DNA from: Ceratopteris richardii
Taxonomy: Eukaryota; Streptophyta; Polypodiopsida; Polypodiales; Pteridaceae
NCBI GenBank assembly: GCA_020310875.1
Contig: CM035407.1
Location: forward strand, 88,545,132 to 88,609,131
Direction: 5' to 3'
DNA length: 64,000 nucleotides
Positions 21,181-32,556 of this stretch are shown piece after piece (position 1 is the first letter of the stretch; every line of letters begins with the position of its first letter). A program made the position numbers and the translations under genes. Below the pieces are notes generated by a model that made no database searches, was not told where the DNA came from, and saw only the letters and a list, made by a program, of their open reading frames with translations.

Positions 21181-22764
21181 ATTTGAGAACAGTGTTTGAC
21201 TACGTAGAGATCAACTTTGGTTTCTTCATCCGTGGATGGTTGCTTGAATTTTTTATCCCTCGTGGTTGGTGCTTTGTTTTTGTGGGTGCTACTGATGCTT
21301 TTGTTATCATCACAAAGGGACGACGATCAATTATTCGAGAAGGAATTATGCCCAATTTTTGGCACATGTCCATGTGATATTTTGGGGCTTTTGGGTTGAC
21401 ATCTAGGCCTAGTCACCTTAACTTATTTCTCCTTATGCGCTCTCTTGCCTCGGCTTGTGCTTCTTCTCTAACCCCCTACTCTTCTTCTTTTTGCTTTTTA
21501 GCAATGTTGAGTCTCATTAACATATCCTCTATAAGAGGTTCTTGATATAGATTGACTCGACATCCACTAATATAGTTTGGCAAGATGTCACCTTCTAGAG
21601 TGGCCAATTGAACCGCACCACTAGTGGAATTTCTATTAATGATTATGGGTCCATATCCTCGTTTCTCTAATTTGTGGGCATGTTGCTTTAGTGTATAAAC
21701 CAGCACTAAATCTCCTTCTTTCAATCCTTTATCTTTGATGTGTGCATCAAAGTATGCCTTTTTTCTTTTCTTGCAACATAGATGCCTGCTGCCGCTCGTA
21801 GCCTCTTCTCACCAAGACGCTCTAGATCAAAGATCCTAGAGGACAATTCATGTTCATTCCACTCATGCTCTTGTGCTACTTTTAATGTTGGGATTAGGAA
21901 GTCCAATGGTAGCATAGCATTCTATCTGAAGACCATCTGAAATGGGGTATCATTGAGCACTGTTTTGTAAGCAACTTGGTAAGCCCAAACAACATGATGA
22001 AGCTGTTTGTCCTAATCAGATTGTTTATTATTTACAAGTTTTGTCAATACATTACATAGGATCTTATTTGTGCTCTCAGCTTGTCCATTAGCTTGTGGAT
22101 GATAAGGGGCGGACTTCTTATGAATTACCAAGAATTCTTGGAGAAGGTTTTCAATAACTTCCTTCAAGAAGCGTGTACCTCTATCACTTACTAACTCTAT
22201 TGGTAATCCATATCTTGTGAACATGTTCTCAAATAAGAACTTAGCCATCGTTCGAGCATCATTCTTTGTTGTGGCTTTGACTTCTACCCACTTGGTAAGG
22301 TAATCAATGGCTACAATGATGTATTCGGCATGGGAGTTTCTAGCTGGAGGGTTAATAGGACCAACGAAGTCTATACCCCACTTTGAGAATGCACGTCCTC
22401 CCATCATTGGCCTCAAAGGCATCTCACCTTTTCTGATCGGATATTGTGCATGTTGGCATGTGTCACATTTCTTCACATAGGTATGTGCGTCCATATGAAG
22501 AGTTGGCCACCAAAGTCCTGAAAATAAAATGGTTTTAATTACTCGATCAGGCCCAAAGTGTCCACATGCAACACCTCTATGTGCAGTTTCTAATATTTTC
22601 AAGTAGTTTAATTCATGAACGCGCAGTCTTAGATATCCATCTTTGCCTCTCCGATATAGGTTGTCTCCTACTAAGGCATAGTCCTGAGCCTCTTGCTCCA
22701 TGCTTCGTTTTCTTGCTAGACTCGCCTCGATAGGTAGTGTTCCTAATCTCATAAATTCTACCAA
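21181..22764 (-). pseudogene. Gypsy B integrase and shortened C-terminal extension
   Basis: The integrase core (22012-22764) is intact in reading: second zinc-binding domain H-x6-H-x30-C-x2-C (AHRGVACGH ... CDTC), catalytic D in WGIDFVGP, D in VSDRGT, E in NGQAEST. A C-terminal domain follows in other frames (21476-21724, MKEGDLVLVY, GYGPIIINR). The reading then continues through REEAQAEARERIRRNKL and IIDRRPFVMI and jumps to a KWIPKGR end. Comparison with gypsy C shows that the second protease domain and the WVPK repeats were deleted here, near 21310. Stops and frameshifts make it non-functional. Confidence 0.75.
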
Positions 22765-22773
22765 TGGAGCACT

Positions 22774-23844
22774 CTAATCCAGAATTAACGATACGTGATA
22801 AAGAGTCGCATGCTCCACTGGGGGTCTCTCCTGGCACACTAGACAGTTCTTAATCCACTCATGTATTTCTTTGTCCATGCTAGGCCAATACACTCCTAAA
22901 CATTTTAGATTCTGCAATGTTCGCTGTTTAGAATAGTCATTTCCTAGCAATCCTTCTTGGGCTTGTTGCAACCAACTCTTATGTTCATCTTCTTCAACAC
23001 AACAAGCTAATACACCCTCTGTACCTTGTTTGTACATGCTTCCTGCTAATATTTGATATTTTTGCAATTTTACAATTTCCTCTTTGTGGGTTTTCACATT
23101 CTTGTTTGCATGTCCGAAGGTTAGGACAGGTACCAACTTATTTGCCCATTTAGGAACATCTTTGAAATTGAACAGATAAGCATCGGGAAATTCATCAGAC
23201 ACTCCTTGCGGTGACTCTCCTGAAGTGATGCGAGAAAGGTGATCTACCTTAATGTGGGTTCCTACCTTTCCTAACAACCACTTCAAAGACATATTCCATT
23301 AGTAAGGGAAAAACATCTTACTAAGCATCCTGTATTGCAAGCTTTATTGACCAAATATAATAAAGCTTGATGATCAGTAAAAAAAACTTGAATTTGTTGG
23401 CCAACAGATAGTGTCTAAACTTCTTCACAGCATATACCATGCCTAAGCCCTCTCTCTCCGTTGTTGTATAGTTTCACTTAGTTGCGTTCAATTGTCTGTT
23501 AGCATATGCTATAGGCATATCTAGATTTCCTTCACTGCAGTTAGTATTGGTGTTGTGCACAAACATCTTTTCAGTTCATTGAAGGCTTTTTCACATTCAT
23601 CATTCCACTCAAAATTTTTCAGCAAGGCATACAGAGGTTTAGCTATGATCGCATACATGTGGATAAATCTATGGTAATATCTACAATGGCCCATGAAGGC
23701 TTGTACCTCTTTAACATTCCTTGGTCTTGGCAACTCTGCTATGGCTCTTACTTTATCCCCATCTATGGAGATTCCATTCTTAGAAACAATGTGACCTAAG
23801 ATTTTACCTTGTTGTACCATAAATACACACTTCTCTGGGTTCAT
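22774..23844 (-). pseudogene. Gypsy B first integrase zinc domain and RT/RNase H remnant
   Basis: 22774-23292 contains the RNase H end (KVDHLSRIT), a linker and the first copy of the integrase zinc-binding domain, in which both His are replaced (AQEGLLGND) while CLVC-type cysteines remain. 23293-23500 is degenerate RNase H. 23521-23844 is the RT connection region (MNPEKCVFMV, LGHIVSKNGIS, FMGHCRYYHRF). The RT palm, including YVDD, is missing. Confidence 0.75.
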
Positions 23845-25278
23845 ACAAACTCGATATTCTCATAGATAAATCCAACTTCAATCAGTGTGTCGATTTCTTC
23901 TTTTATTTTGGCTGCATAAGTGTCATTATATGTGTAGGGCTTTTGTTTGGTGGGTTTGGCATCAGCAGTCATGGGCATAGTATGAGAGCAAATTTTCATA
24001 TCTACTCCCTTCAAATCTCTATAGTGCCACGCAAACACATCTCTATATTCCCTTAATAGAGCTATAAGCTCCATTTCTTCTTTTGCATGTACGTGCATCT
24101 CTCTTCATTCTCTTCAATGGTTACTACAATCTTTTTGGCCTTTTCTTTATTGTCATATGCTTCTCCTATAATGGCCTATATCTTAGGCATTCATACCAAA
24201 ATTTTTCGATCCTCAACTTCATATTTCTTGAAGTTTTCTAGTACTTCAAACACTGATTCCTCCTCTTCTTGTTTCATAGCTTTCTTTTTCTTTTGACCTA
24301 GTTCACTTCCATCCTTTGAATTTATAGTTTTAATGCTTGTGAGAGGTTCTTCTTCCTTTTGGGTAAATACTCCTATATCTTCTAGATAGTGCTTCTCTGA
24401 GTCAAAGCAACTATCCATTACAATGGACTCTAGATAGCTAAGATTTTTGCCCAGCCATGAGGCTCAAATTCCTCATCTGGAAAGATCATTGGTGTATAGG
24501 CTGGGTCTTTAACTGGTCTTTCACCTTGAGAAGTTCCGTCTTCTCTCGCTTTTAGGCATCTTTCCTCTTCCTCTGCGACCTTGCATACCCACAAATGAGT
24601 ATCTTCATGCATCCAAGATGGATCAGGTGAACTTCCAGAATGCACAGAGATAGAATCTTCTTTTGCTTTGTGGATAGGGTTCCACTGTAGGGGTGGTGCA
24701 TCTCTGAAGGTGTAATCCTTCAAATTGACCTTGGTTGTGACCCCTAAGTGATGTAAGTACAAGGAGTTGGTTCCCCAATCTTGTACTATTTGCAGTTGTC
24801 GTAGGAAGGCTCTTCCTAGGATCATCTCATAGACATTATTTTTCTCAAAGTCATATATAGAAAAAGTATGTTCAAACTCTACACCACAAGTGGTTAGAGT
24901 TATCCCTTCAAGCAACCCTAGAGGTCTTTCAAAATGACCATCAGCCATTTGAAGCTTCATTCTAGTTGGTCTTAATGTGGGTTTGCCCCATCGCTTCCAC
25001 AAGGAGGTGGTCGCAATAGCAACACCAGCACCTGAATCTACAATTGCTTTGGTTGTGTGACCCTGGTAGGTGATCGAAAGATAAATATTATCTTCTTCAC
25101 CTTCGCTCATGCCTCTTATTTTATCGAGAGGTATTTCTAGAACTTTTTGCTTAGAGCCTTCTTTTGGCATATTGGACTCAAGTTCTGGAACCTGATCCTT
25201 CACATGATTCCATAGCTCGGGTTTTACTTTTAGCAGCTCTTCCACGGTAAGATGACACTGAACCTTAGCATTCTTCAC
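23841..25278 (-). pseudogene. Gypsy B protease and RT N-terminus
   Basis: 24430-25278 holds a complete-looking retropepsin: the catalytic motif AIVDSGAG (about residues 79-85 of this ORF) and MILGRAF about 70 residues later. 24191-24418 and 23841-24098 hold the acidic linker, REYRDVFAWHYRDLKGVD, then the RT N-terminus ending at GFIYE. Next, about 140 residues of RT are deleted and the sequence joins NPEKCVFMV. Frames differ between the three pieces. Confidence 0.75.
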
Positions 25279-28200
25279 AACATGAGTGTCCTTGGAACCA
25301 CTGAGTCTTTATTTCGTACCAATATTGTGGGAGCTCTGATATGAAGAGATTCAGATTCCCATGGGTGTGTGAATTGAGGCAACTCTTGTAAAGAATTAGA
25401 TTCAAAATCTATCTTTCATCTTCTTGTTGCTCTACTTGATTGTCATAAATAGATGAGATGTCTTGGGGAAATTGATCATGAAGATCATCAATTTTAGGAA
25501 TAGGAAGAGGATTACCCTTCTCCTTGGCCCATTTTTCTTCTTGTATTTCTCGCAAGAACTCTTGAGAGTACTATTGAATTGAAAGAGGTGCTCCCTCATC
25601 CACGGAATCAGGCACATAAGCTTTCATTGGTGGTGAGCTTTTTCTTTCAATTAGTGGTTGAGCCTGTGGAGGTAAAGAAACCTGGGGTTTGTTTACCAAC
25701 TACTCTAATCTCTCGAGTAAGCCTTGGAAATGCAAATCCGGTTTGACAGAGTTTGTCAAATTGAACTGTTGGATCATTTTGAGCATAGCTTGATCTAGCT
25801 CTACCATGTTCATGCACATTTTTGTCTATTCAATCTCTAAATGTTCTCTAGGGTAACTCTTGTCTAGGTTTGCGGTTGTTGGCCCTTCTTGAAGTCGAGC
25901 TTGGTAGGCCTTGAACATCATGTCCAAGCCTTATGGGGATGGATATGCAAGAACAGGCCCTGGTTGTGGTTTATTTAAGTGACTGGTGGGGTGGAATGAG
26001 GTGGAGTGGATGGAGCTTCGGCATACGAGGGGCTTTGAGATGCAATTTCTTCTATTTTTGTTTTTGCATCTTTCACACTTTCCTCTAGTTGAGATAACTT
26101 TTTATTCCACTTACGATTGGTTCTCTCCCTGGTATCCTTCCAAGTTCTTGTTTTCCTCTTACTCGGCTCTCTTGATTCACTTGACTCTGATTGATCAACT
26201 GGTTTCACTTGTTTTACAACTTGTGCCCTAGTAACTGCCTGTACAGGAGCTAGGTTACTGCTACTTGAACTTGAATCTGCCACTAAGCCTACGACATTGA
26301 TGGGTGTAACCTTGGGGCCAGTTGAGGGATTCCTAGGACACTCTCTTGGAAGATGTTCTTTGCTGCACTCAGGACAAAAGCCTTGTATTGTGATGTTTTG
26401 TCGTTGTCTTGGAGTGAGTGAATGGGGACATTCACGAATGAAATGGTCCCCCTAACATCTAAAACATGGTCCTCTAGGGGCTTGTGGCCTTACTTGTCTC
26501 GCTTGGGGCGTGGGTTTGGGATTCATATACATGACATTGGAATATTCTTGCTCCCAATTTTGTTCCATAGGTGGTGTCTCATATGGATAGGAATAAGCCT
26601 CACAATGCTCTGGTGACTCTGTGTAATAAGCTTGTGAACTATCTTCATGATGAGCATGAGAGTCATTTTCTGAGACAAAAGGGGTCATAGGCACCAATGC
26701 TCTATTAGGGTTTTTCTCTGCCACTGCATACTTAACTAGAATCACATTGGCAAGAGTTGGTGGTTGGTTTCCTAGGACTGGTTGTGGCCTGTATGGTGCC
26801 TGATATTGCTGCTGGTATTGAGGTTGATATAGTTGTTGTGGCCTATAATACGGTTGTTGGTATTGATTCTGATACCTACCCTACGGGTAAGGTTGCTAAT
26901 AATTTTGTCTGACAACTTACCGATTGTATGGGAAATCTTGAGCCGTGTGGTTTGTGTATTTTCTCTCAATTGTGTAGTATGGAGCATTGGGGCTCCCTTG
27001 GGGCTGAGCCATCATTGGGAAAAAATTAGCCATGTGGTCTCCTCCACAATTGTAGCATCACTTCAATGAGGTGACCCTTGGTGTTTGTCTATTTTGAACT
27101 CCTAGCTTCTTGGCAACCTGCTAAACTATCTCATCTATCTCACTAGAGGTTCTAGAGGTATGACTAGCAGAACTGTCAGAATCCTTATAGAGTTTGGACA
27201 GTCCTAACTCCTCACCCAAGTTGTCTTCTATGTCTATGCACATGAGCACACATTCTTCTATGGATCTAGGCTCTTTCAAGTACAAATATGCTCAACTTGG
27301 TGCTTAGTAAGCCATCTAAAAACAAGGCCACTTGTTTGGCTGGTGTGGGTAGCTCTGGAATACGGCATCTTTCTAAGTACTATCTGAACCGTCTTCCTGC
27401 AAGTCGCATTGTTTCTCGAGGTTTCTGCTTGAAGCTATGGATCAGGGATGATGTGTTATGCCTAATACCACTCTTTGAAAATTCGACAATGAATTCTTCT
27501 AGCGGTTGACCTATCTCTCGGTAGTTGCGACTATTCAAGGGTTGGAACCAAGCTAAGGCAGTACCCTTGAGAGTCAAACCAAATGCCTAAAACTGAGTGA
27601 ACAAGTCCTCAACCTGTTCAACCACATGAACAGGTTGAGGACTTATTTGAACTCAGCCACATGATCATAAGGGTCTCTCGGTAGTTGCAACTATTCAAGG
27701 GTTGGAACCAAGCTAAGGCAGTACCCTCGAGAGTCAAACCAAATGCCTCAAACTGAGTGAAAAAGTTCTCAACCTGTTTAGCTCTTAACACTTCTTTGAA
27801 CTCAGCCACATGATCATAAGGGTCTCCGAATCCATCAAAATAGTTCTTCATAGCCTTGACCACTTGAGAAGGTCTAAGGGTTCTTGAGTGCTTTTGGGGT
27901 CTAGGCAATGGAAACTCATGTTCATATCTTTGATGCCTATGTGCTTTATGTCTCCCCCTTTTAGGTCTTTCATTTCTTCAAATCCTGATCAGTCTCTACC
28001 AGTAGTGTGTGCAAGGCTCTAGTCTCTCTCTAGTTCTTTCCCTCTGGTTTTCATGAGCTTTGGATGATCCTACTCCTTGGAGGCCATGGGAGACATTAGA
28101 TCTCGGTAGGGGGAAAATTGATTCACCGTACCAAGTGTATGCATGCCTATCTTGCTCTATTACTAAGAACATTTTCTCATATGTGTTATCCAGATATACA

Positions 28201-28874
28201 ACTTTGCCTGGTGTCTTAGGATCTTTGAACTCGTAGAGGGTGACTATTGGGCTAGGTTGATCTGGCTTGAATTTCCAAAAGGCTTCCTCCATTTCTCTAT
28301 TAAGGAACAATTCTATGTTTTTATTGTCTTGAGGGATCCAATCTGGAGTGATTACTCTAGTCAAGATTGACTTTCCTCTGGGAGTCTTGGGTCCTCTTCC
28401 AAGGCCTCCTTGCTCTAGATCTCCTATATCATTCGGAATGATATTTCCAAATTCATCTGTCCTGTCTGGTAAGTTGGTGACCACATACATGGTTCCTTCC
28501 TTATCAATGTACGAACCCTCTTCAAACTTGACCATTGGGTGTTCAAGTCCAAAAGGTTGATCTGGATTTTTGAGTTGGACCAATGATGGCCTCAGGCCAT
28601 CCTCATAGATGCGTGCACCTAATTGGTTGGTCCTAATATATTCCAATTGTGTCTTATAGTGACCTTTTGGTGTTTGTAAATACGCAGTGCCTGAACTACG
28701 TGTGGGTCTTTCCATGCTAAAAGACATTTCTAAGTCACTTGTTTCAGAACTTAGCATGTAGGGATTACCACTAAGTTGTTGTGCCCAAGACTTAGATGTA
28801 TGGTTGACACTAGCCTCAGATGATCTAATGCTTTATCTATCCTTGCCTAAGTGTCTGCCAGATCTCAGGTTCAT
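25279..28874 (-). pseudogene. Gypsy B gag
   Basis: Gag starts at an ATG at 28874 (MNLRSGRHLG), the same N-terminus as gypsy A, and has an in-frame TAA about 14 codons later. 27996-28757 is the N-terminal region, 27250-27910 the capsid-like retrotransposon gag domain (YDHVAEFK, ALAWFQPLN), followed by a Q/Y-rich linker. Zinc knuckles lie near 27030-27060 (CYNCGGDH, last Cys lost), near 26430-26465 (CFRC-stop-GDHFIREC) and near 26345-26385 (CPECSKEHLPREC). The spacing is CX2CX3HX4C rather than the usual X4. A tandem duplication with a perfect palindrome interrupts the capsid region (27510-27830). Confidence 0.75.
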
Positions 28875-29157
28875 AAGCCTTGTCTTCTAGTCCCTAGGTT
28901 CTCTTGTATTGCTCAAAATCCTTTAGGACCCCTTGGTTTCCTAGTCCCACCTGAGGGTCAACTTCAAAATACTATATCTAATAATCCACATATTAGTTTT
29001 ACTGTAACTCCCCATGAGCTTTCCAACAAACCCAAAATCATAAAAAACGGATTTCGTATGAGAAAGTTATGCTAGTTCAAGGTTCTCAAGGTTAAAATAG
29101 GGAAACAAGATCCCTCTGGGAGTACCTCAGAGCAGGCAATATGATACCAAATTTTCA

Positions 29158-29640
29158 CGATATGCGATACCACTATGGACGATACCACCTCAAATGATAC
29201 GATACCACGAAGGCGATACCAAGTTCCACGATACAGTACCACTATCCAATTGATACAATACTAGAAATGGCCACGATACGATACCTCTGATTGACACGAT
29301 ACGATATCAACTTCATGATACGATACCTTCCAGACAATACAATACCACTTGACCACATGATACGATACCACTAGGCGGACGATACGATACAACTCCAGCT
29401 GCGATATGATACTGCTTGTGTTATGTGATACGATACCTCCTGTTGCGCGATACGATACCACAAGGTGCACAATACGATACCGAAATAAGAGGTGATATGA
29501 TACCACAATGTGCACAATACGATACCTATCATGCACACGATACGATACCATGACCGACACGATACGATACCAGATGGACCAGGATACGATACCACCGGGT
29601 GACCGTGATCGTGATACCAGCACTCGGCAATATGATACCA
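29158..29640. repeat. Regularly spaced GATACGATAC array in the gypsy B leader
   Basis: About 22 copies of a 10-bp direct repeat GATACGATAC (some degenerate, such as GATATGATAC or AATACGATAC), usually followed by C or CA. Unrelated spacers of about 12-13 bp separate them. Repeat starts counted by eye from 29275 are 29275, 29298, 29317, 29336, 29359, 29381, 29403, 29427, 29449, 29471, 29494, 29516, 29539, 29561, 29583, 29607 and 29629, mostly 22-23 apart. The array lies between the PBS and the gag ATG, so it would be transcribed in the genomic RNA. Palindromic GGTATC/GATACC units follow at 29644-29730. Confidence 0.9.
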
Positions 29641-30110
29641 GAATGGTATCACGATAGCTCAAGTGGGTATGCATGATATGATACCTCGACAAGTATCGCC
29701 ATACATGGGAGTTTGGTATCGTGATACCAACACTCAATCGGACACGATACTTGGAGTTTTTGACACCCAAATTCAAAAATTTTTGCAATTATGACACTTA
29801 GGATACCAGACAGAGGTCTTGTCACTCCACAATACTGTTGCTCAGTTTTTGATGTTTTAAGTGGATTTCAAGACTATTTCTTCAGTGTTTTAGCTCTCTT
29901 CTTTCTCACAGTCGCAAGTGAAAAATGAGGTGAATGTACAATAAAAAAAAAAAAAAAAAAAGAGAAGATGAAGATGGGGAGGAAATGGTGGTGATGCTGA
30001 AGATGAAGATGAAGAAAAACTCAGAAACTGAAAAAAAATGGTGATTTTTTTACCTTCCAATGTTGCTACTCTATGTCTTACCATCACACGCTCGTCCTCC
30101 AAGCTCTCTC

Positions 30111-30126
30111 CTTGGCAACGGTGCCA
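30111..30126 (-). promoter_or_regulatory. Gypsy B primer-binding site (tRNA-Asp type)
   Basis: On the minus strand this reads TGGCACCGTTGCCAAG, very close to TGGCGCCGTTGCCGGG, complementary to plant tRNA-Asp and typical of Athila/Tat-type gypsy elements. It lies a few bases inside the 5' LTR. An A-run of about 20 (29941-29960) lies between it and the array. Confidence 0.8.
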
Positions 30127-30133
30127 AATTTGG

Positions 30134-30760
30134 TGTCACTCTAGCACAATGACATGTACCAATGTGAGGAGATTCACCTCATAAATGTCTATCCACGGAG
30201 ATGTGAGGACTAGTATGAAGACTATGAACAAGTGATGTCTCAAGTGCGTGAGTGAAAGCACACAAGCATGCACACACATACACACACACACTTGCACAAG
30301 GTAAGAGCAAAGAGTGGAACAATGGAAGATCTTCGAGTACAAAAGAGTTCTCTTACAAAGCTCAAATCTATAACAAGCTAGCCTCAAAAATGAGCTCTCC
30401 AACCCGTTTTATAGTTTTTTGAGTGGTTTTGGCCCTATCCTAACCTAGTGTCCGACCTAGTTAAAAAATAGGTTCCAAGGCTTATTTGGGGGCTCAAAAG
30501 TCTAAAAATTATGAAAATTGGTAGGATGATAGTTCTAATACTCCTCAAGCTCGAGGACTCCTCGGCTTGAACAAAATGGAGTTGCAAAAATGAAAAGTGG
30601 TATTTACAATGGTTTTTAGTGATAAAAATCACTATTTTTATAGGGATTTCTTTTGAAAATTTGACATGTGCTTCTTGGAGCTCCCTACATGCTCCTTCTT
30701 CTTGTGTGTCCACTTCCTTGATGTGCTTCCATGCTTTTCCCTCAACCTTGAGTGTCAACA
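30134..30760 (-). repeat. Gypsy B 5' LTR
   Basis: 627 bp, TGTTGACACTC... to ...GTGACA on the minus strand, homologous to 19443-20062 and to the gypsy C LTR at 32557-33137. It carries a CA repeat near 30278-30292. The outer end is fixed by the target-site duplication. The inner end could be 3 bp longer (TGG before TGTCAC). Confidence 0.85.
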
Positions 30761-31158
30761 GGTAGAGTTCTAAAAGCAAAGGCTATCATCTGTATCATCC
30801 ATAGGTTAAACACATTCCAAGGCTTATTTGGGGGCTCAAAAGTCTAAAAATTATGAAAATTGGTAGGATGATAGTTCTAATACTCCTCAAGCTCGAGGAC
30901 TCCTCGGCTTGAACAAAATGGAGTTGCAAAAATGAAAAGTGGTATTTACAATGGTTTTTAGTGATAAAAATCACTATTTTTATAGGGATTTCTTTTGAAA
31001 ATTTGACATGTGCTTCTTGGAGCTCCCTACATGCTCCTTCTTCTTGTGTGTCCACTTCCTTGATGTGCTTCCATGCTTTTCCCTCAACCTTGAGTGTCAA
31101 CAGGTAGAGTTCTAAAAGCAAAGGCTATCATCTGTATCATCCATAGGTTAAACACATT
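30475..31158. repeat. 342-bp tandem duplication across the gypsy B / copia junction
   Basis: 30475-30816 is repeated at 30817-31158; I saw no difference between the two units by eye. Each unit contains about 286 bp of the gypsy B LTR end plus about 56 bp of copia-E (GGTAGAGTTCTAAAAGC...). The breakpoint is inside both elements, so the duplication happened after gypsy B had inserted. Two copies of an antisense ORF (MLLELYLLTLKVEGK...) are a by-product and not genes. Confidence 0.9.
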
Positions 31159-32556
31159 CTGGTTAGTCGTGATGTTGTTTTTGTGGAAGATGCTATTCAG
31201 CCTTTACTTTCATGTACTAAGGAGACATCTGTTAGCTCCAAAGACATGTATGATACTTGAATGCCTTTTTTTACAGGTGGACACTCTATCGCTGGTCCTA
31301 ATGAGGCAACTTCTCAACCTTTGCAGGTTTCATGTGATGATGCAGATCATTCCATTTCTTATGCAGATTTACATGATGCACTTGTTGATAAGAGAGCTGA
31401 TATTGTACTCATTCAAGCTCTCATAGTGACTCTTTTGCATCAGATTGCTATGCTATGGATGCCTCTAGTCTCTGTGATGAGACTAAACCTGTTTCATATG
31501 ATGAAGCACAAAATTTTGAACATTGGATGGCTGCAATGCAATTTGAATATGATGCTATCATGAAAAATGGTACCTAGTCTTTATGTGACTTGCCTCTTGG
31601 CAAGAAGGCCAACTTGCAACTCATTATGGTTGGAATCTACATCAGCTGGACATTAAAAAAGCATTTCTAAATGGTGACTTGCATGAAGAGGTGTATGTCT
31701 TTTAGCCCCGTGGCTTTGTGCAAAAAGGGCATGAAAACTAGGTGTGCATGTTAAAGAAGGCATTATATGGTTTAAAGCAAGCACCATGTGCTTGGTATAA
31801 AAAGATACATGCCTATCTGATTGCACATGGTTTTGAGAAGAGTCCAATTGAAAGCACCTTATATGCTAAGCGTGCTAATGAAGAGTCCAACTGAGAAGAG
31901 TCCAACTGAAAGCAAGCACCATGTGCTTGGTATAAAAAGATACATGCCTATCTGATTGCACATGGTTGAGAAGAGTCCAACTGAACGCACCTTATATGCT
32001 AAGCGTGCTAATGATGTGCTTCTGATCATTGTGGTGTATGTTGATGACATGCTGCTCACTAGTCCTCATGACGTGCATATTGCTGATTTTAAGGCTGATT
32101 TGCATGCCATGTCAAACAAAATACATTAACACATTATTGCAACATTTTGGCCTTGAAGACTGTAAGCCTATTGCCACTCCTATGGAAACAGGTTTACGAT
32201 TGAGTCTCCATGATGCTAGAGATGCATTTGATGTTGTTCTCTATCAGCAAGCTGTTGGATGCTTGATTTACTTATGCATTACTGGGCCAAATATTCAGTT
32301 TGTTGTCTCATAGATGAGCAGGTTTATGCAATGTCCACATGTCAAGCATTGGCAGGCAGTTAAGCGCATCTTTTGCTATTTGAGTGGTACCTAGCTACTT
32401 GGATTGTTTTATCCCAAGGGCGGATCACTACCACCAGATTTGCATGCTTTTTTTTACAGTGATTAGGCTGGTTGCTATGACACTTGTGTATCCACCAGTG
32501 GTTTCTGCTTCATGCTTGGTAGCTCTTGTATATCTTGGTTGAGCAAGAAGAAGTGG
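31159..32556 (+). pseudogene. Copia-E pol, part 2 (linker, RT, start of RNase H)
   Basis: Continuation of copia-E after gypsy B; the adjoining 31103-31158 also belongs to it. It contains linker, RT with LDIKKAFLNGDLHEEVYVF, the polymerase motif YVDDMLLT near 32035-32055, and the RNase H start SSCISWLSKK near 32520-32550. A deletion removes much of the RT start near 31608, and another removes about 80 bp near 32110. About 100 bp is locally duplicated (31777-31880 against 31912-32011). Stops include several TAG (for example near 31705). The block ends at about 32553, where gypsy C begins. Confidence 0.85.

Larger units (their letters stand above)
19443..30760 (-). mobile_element. Gypsy B, complete OTA-type Ty3/gypsy element, 11.3 kb
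   Basis: A full-length minus-strand element with two related LTRs (19443-20062 and 30134-30760), PPT, PBS, gag, protease, RT/RNase H remnants and integrase. It is inserted in copia-E integrase: the host sequence ...TTGTTGGGTAC stops at 19442 and GGTAGAGTTCT resumes at 30761. This gives a probable 5-bp target duplication, GGTAC (19438-19442) against GGTAG (30761-30765), with one mismatch. The tRNA-Asp-like PBS and an integrase without an obvious chromodomain point to the OTA (Athila/Tat) side of plant gypsy elements. The copy is defective: its RT core is deleted and it has multiple frameshifts. Confidence 0.88.

Noticed and set aside
29261-29788. ORF of 175 codons with repeated YRIV/SYH residues
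   Set aside because: It is a translation of the GATACGATAC array; the period of 22-23 bp is not a multiple of three, so no constant peptide repeat is encoded.
30435-31121. Pair of near-identical ORFs starting MLLELYLLTLKVEGK
   Set aside because: They lie in the gypsy B LTR and are doubled by the tandem duplication; no homologous product is known to me and the gypsy C LTR does not keep the frame.
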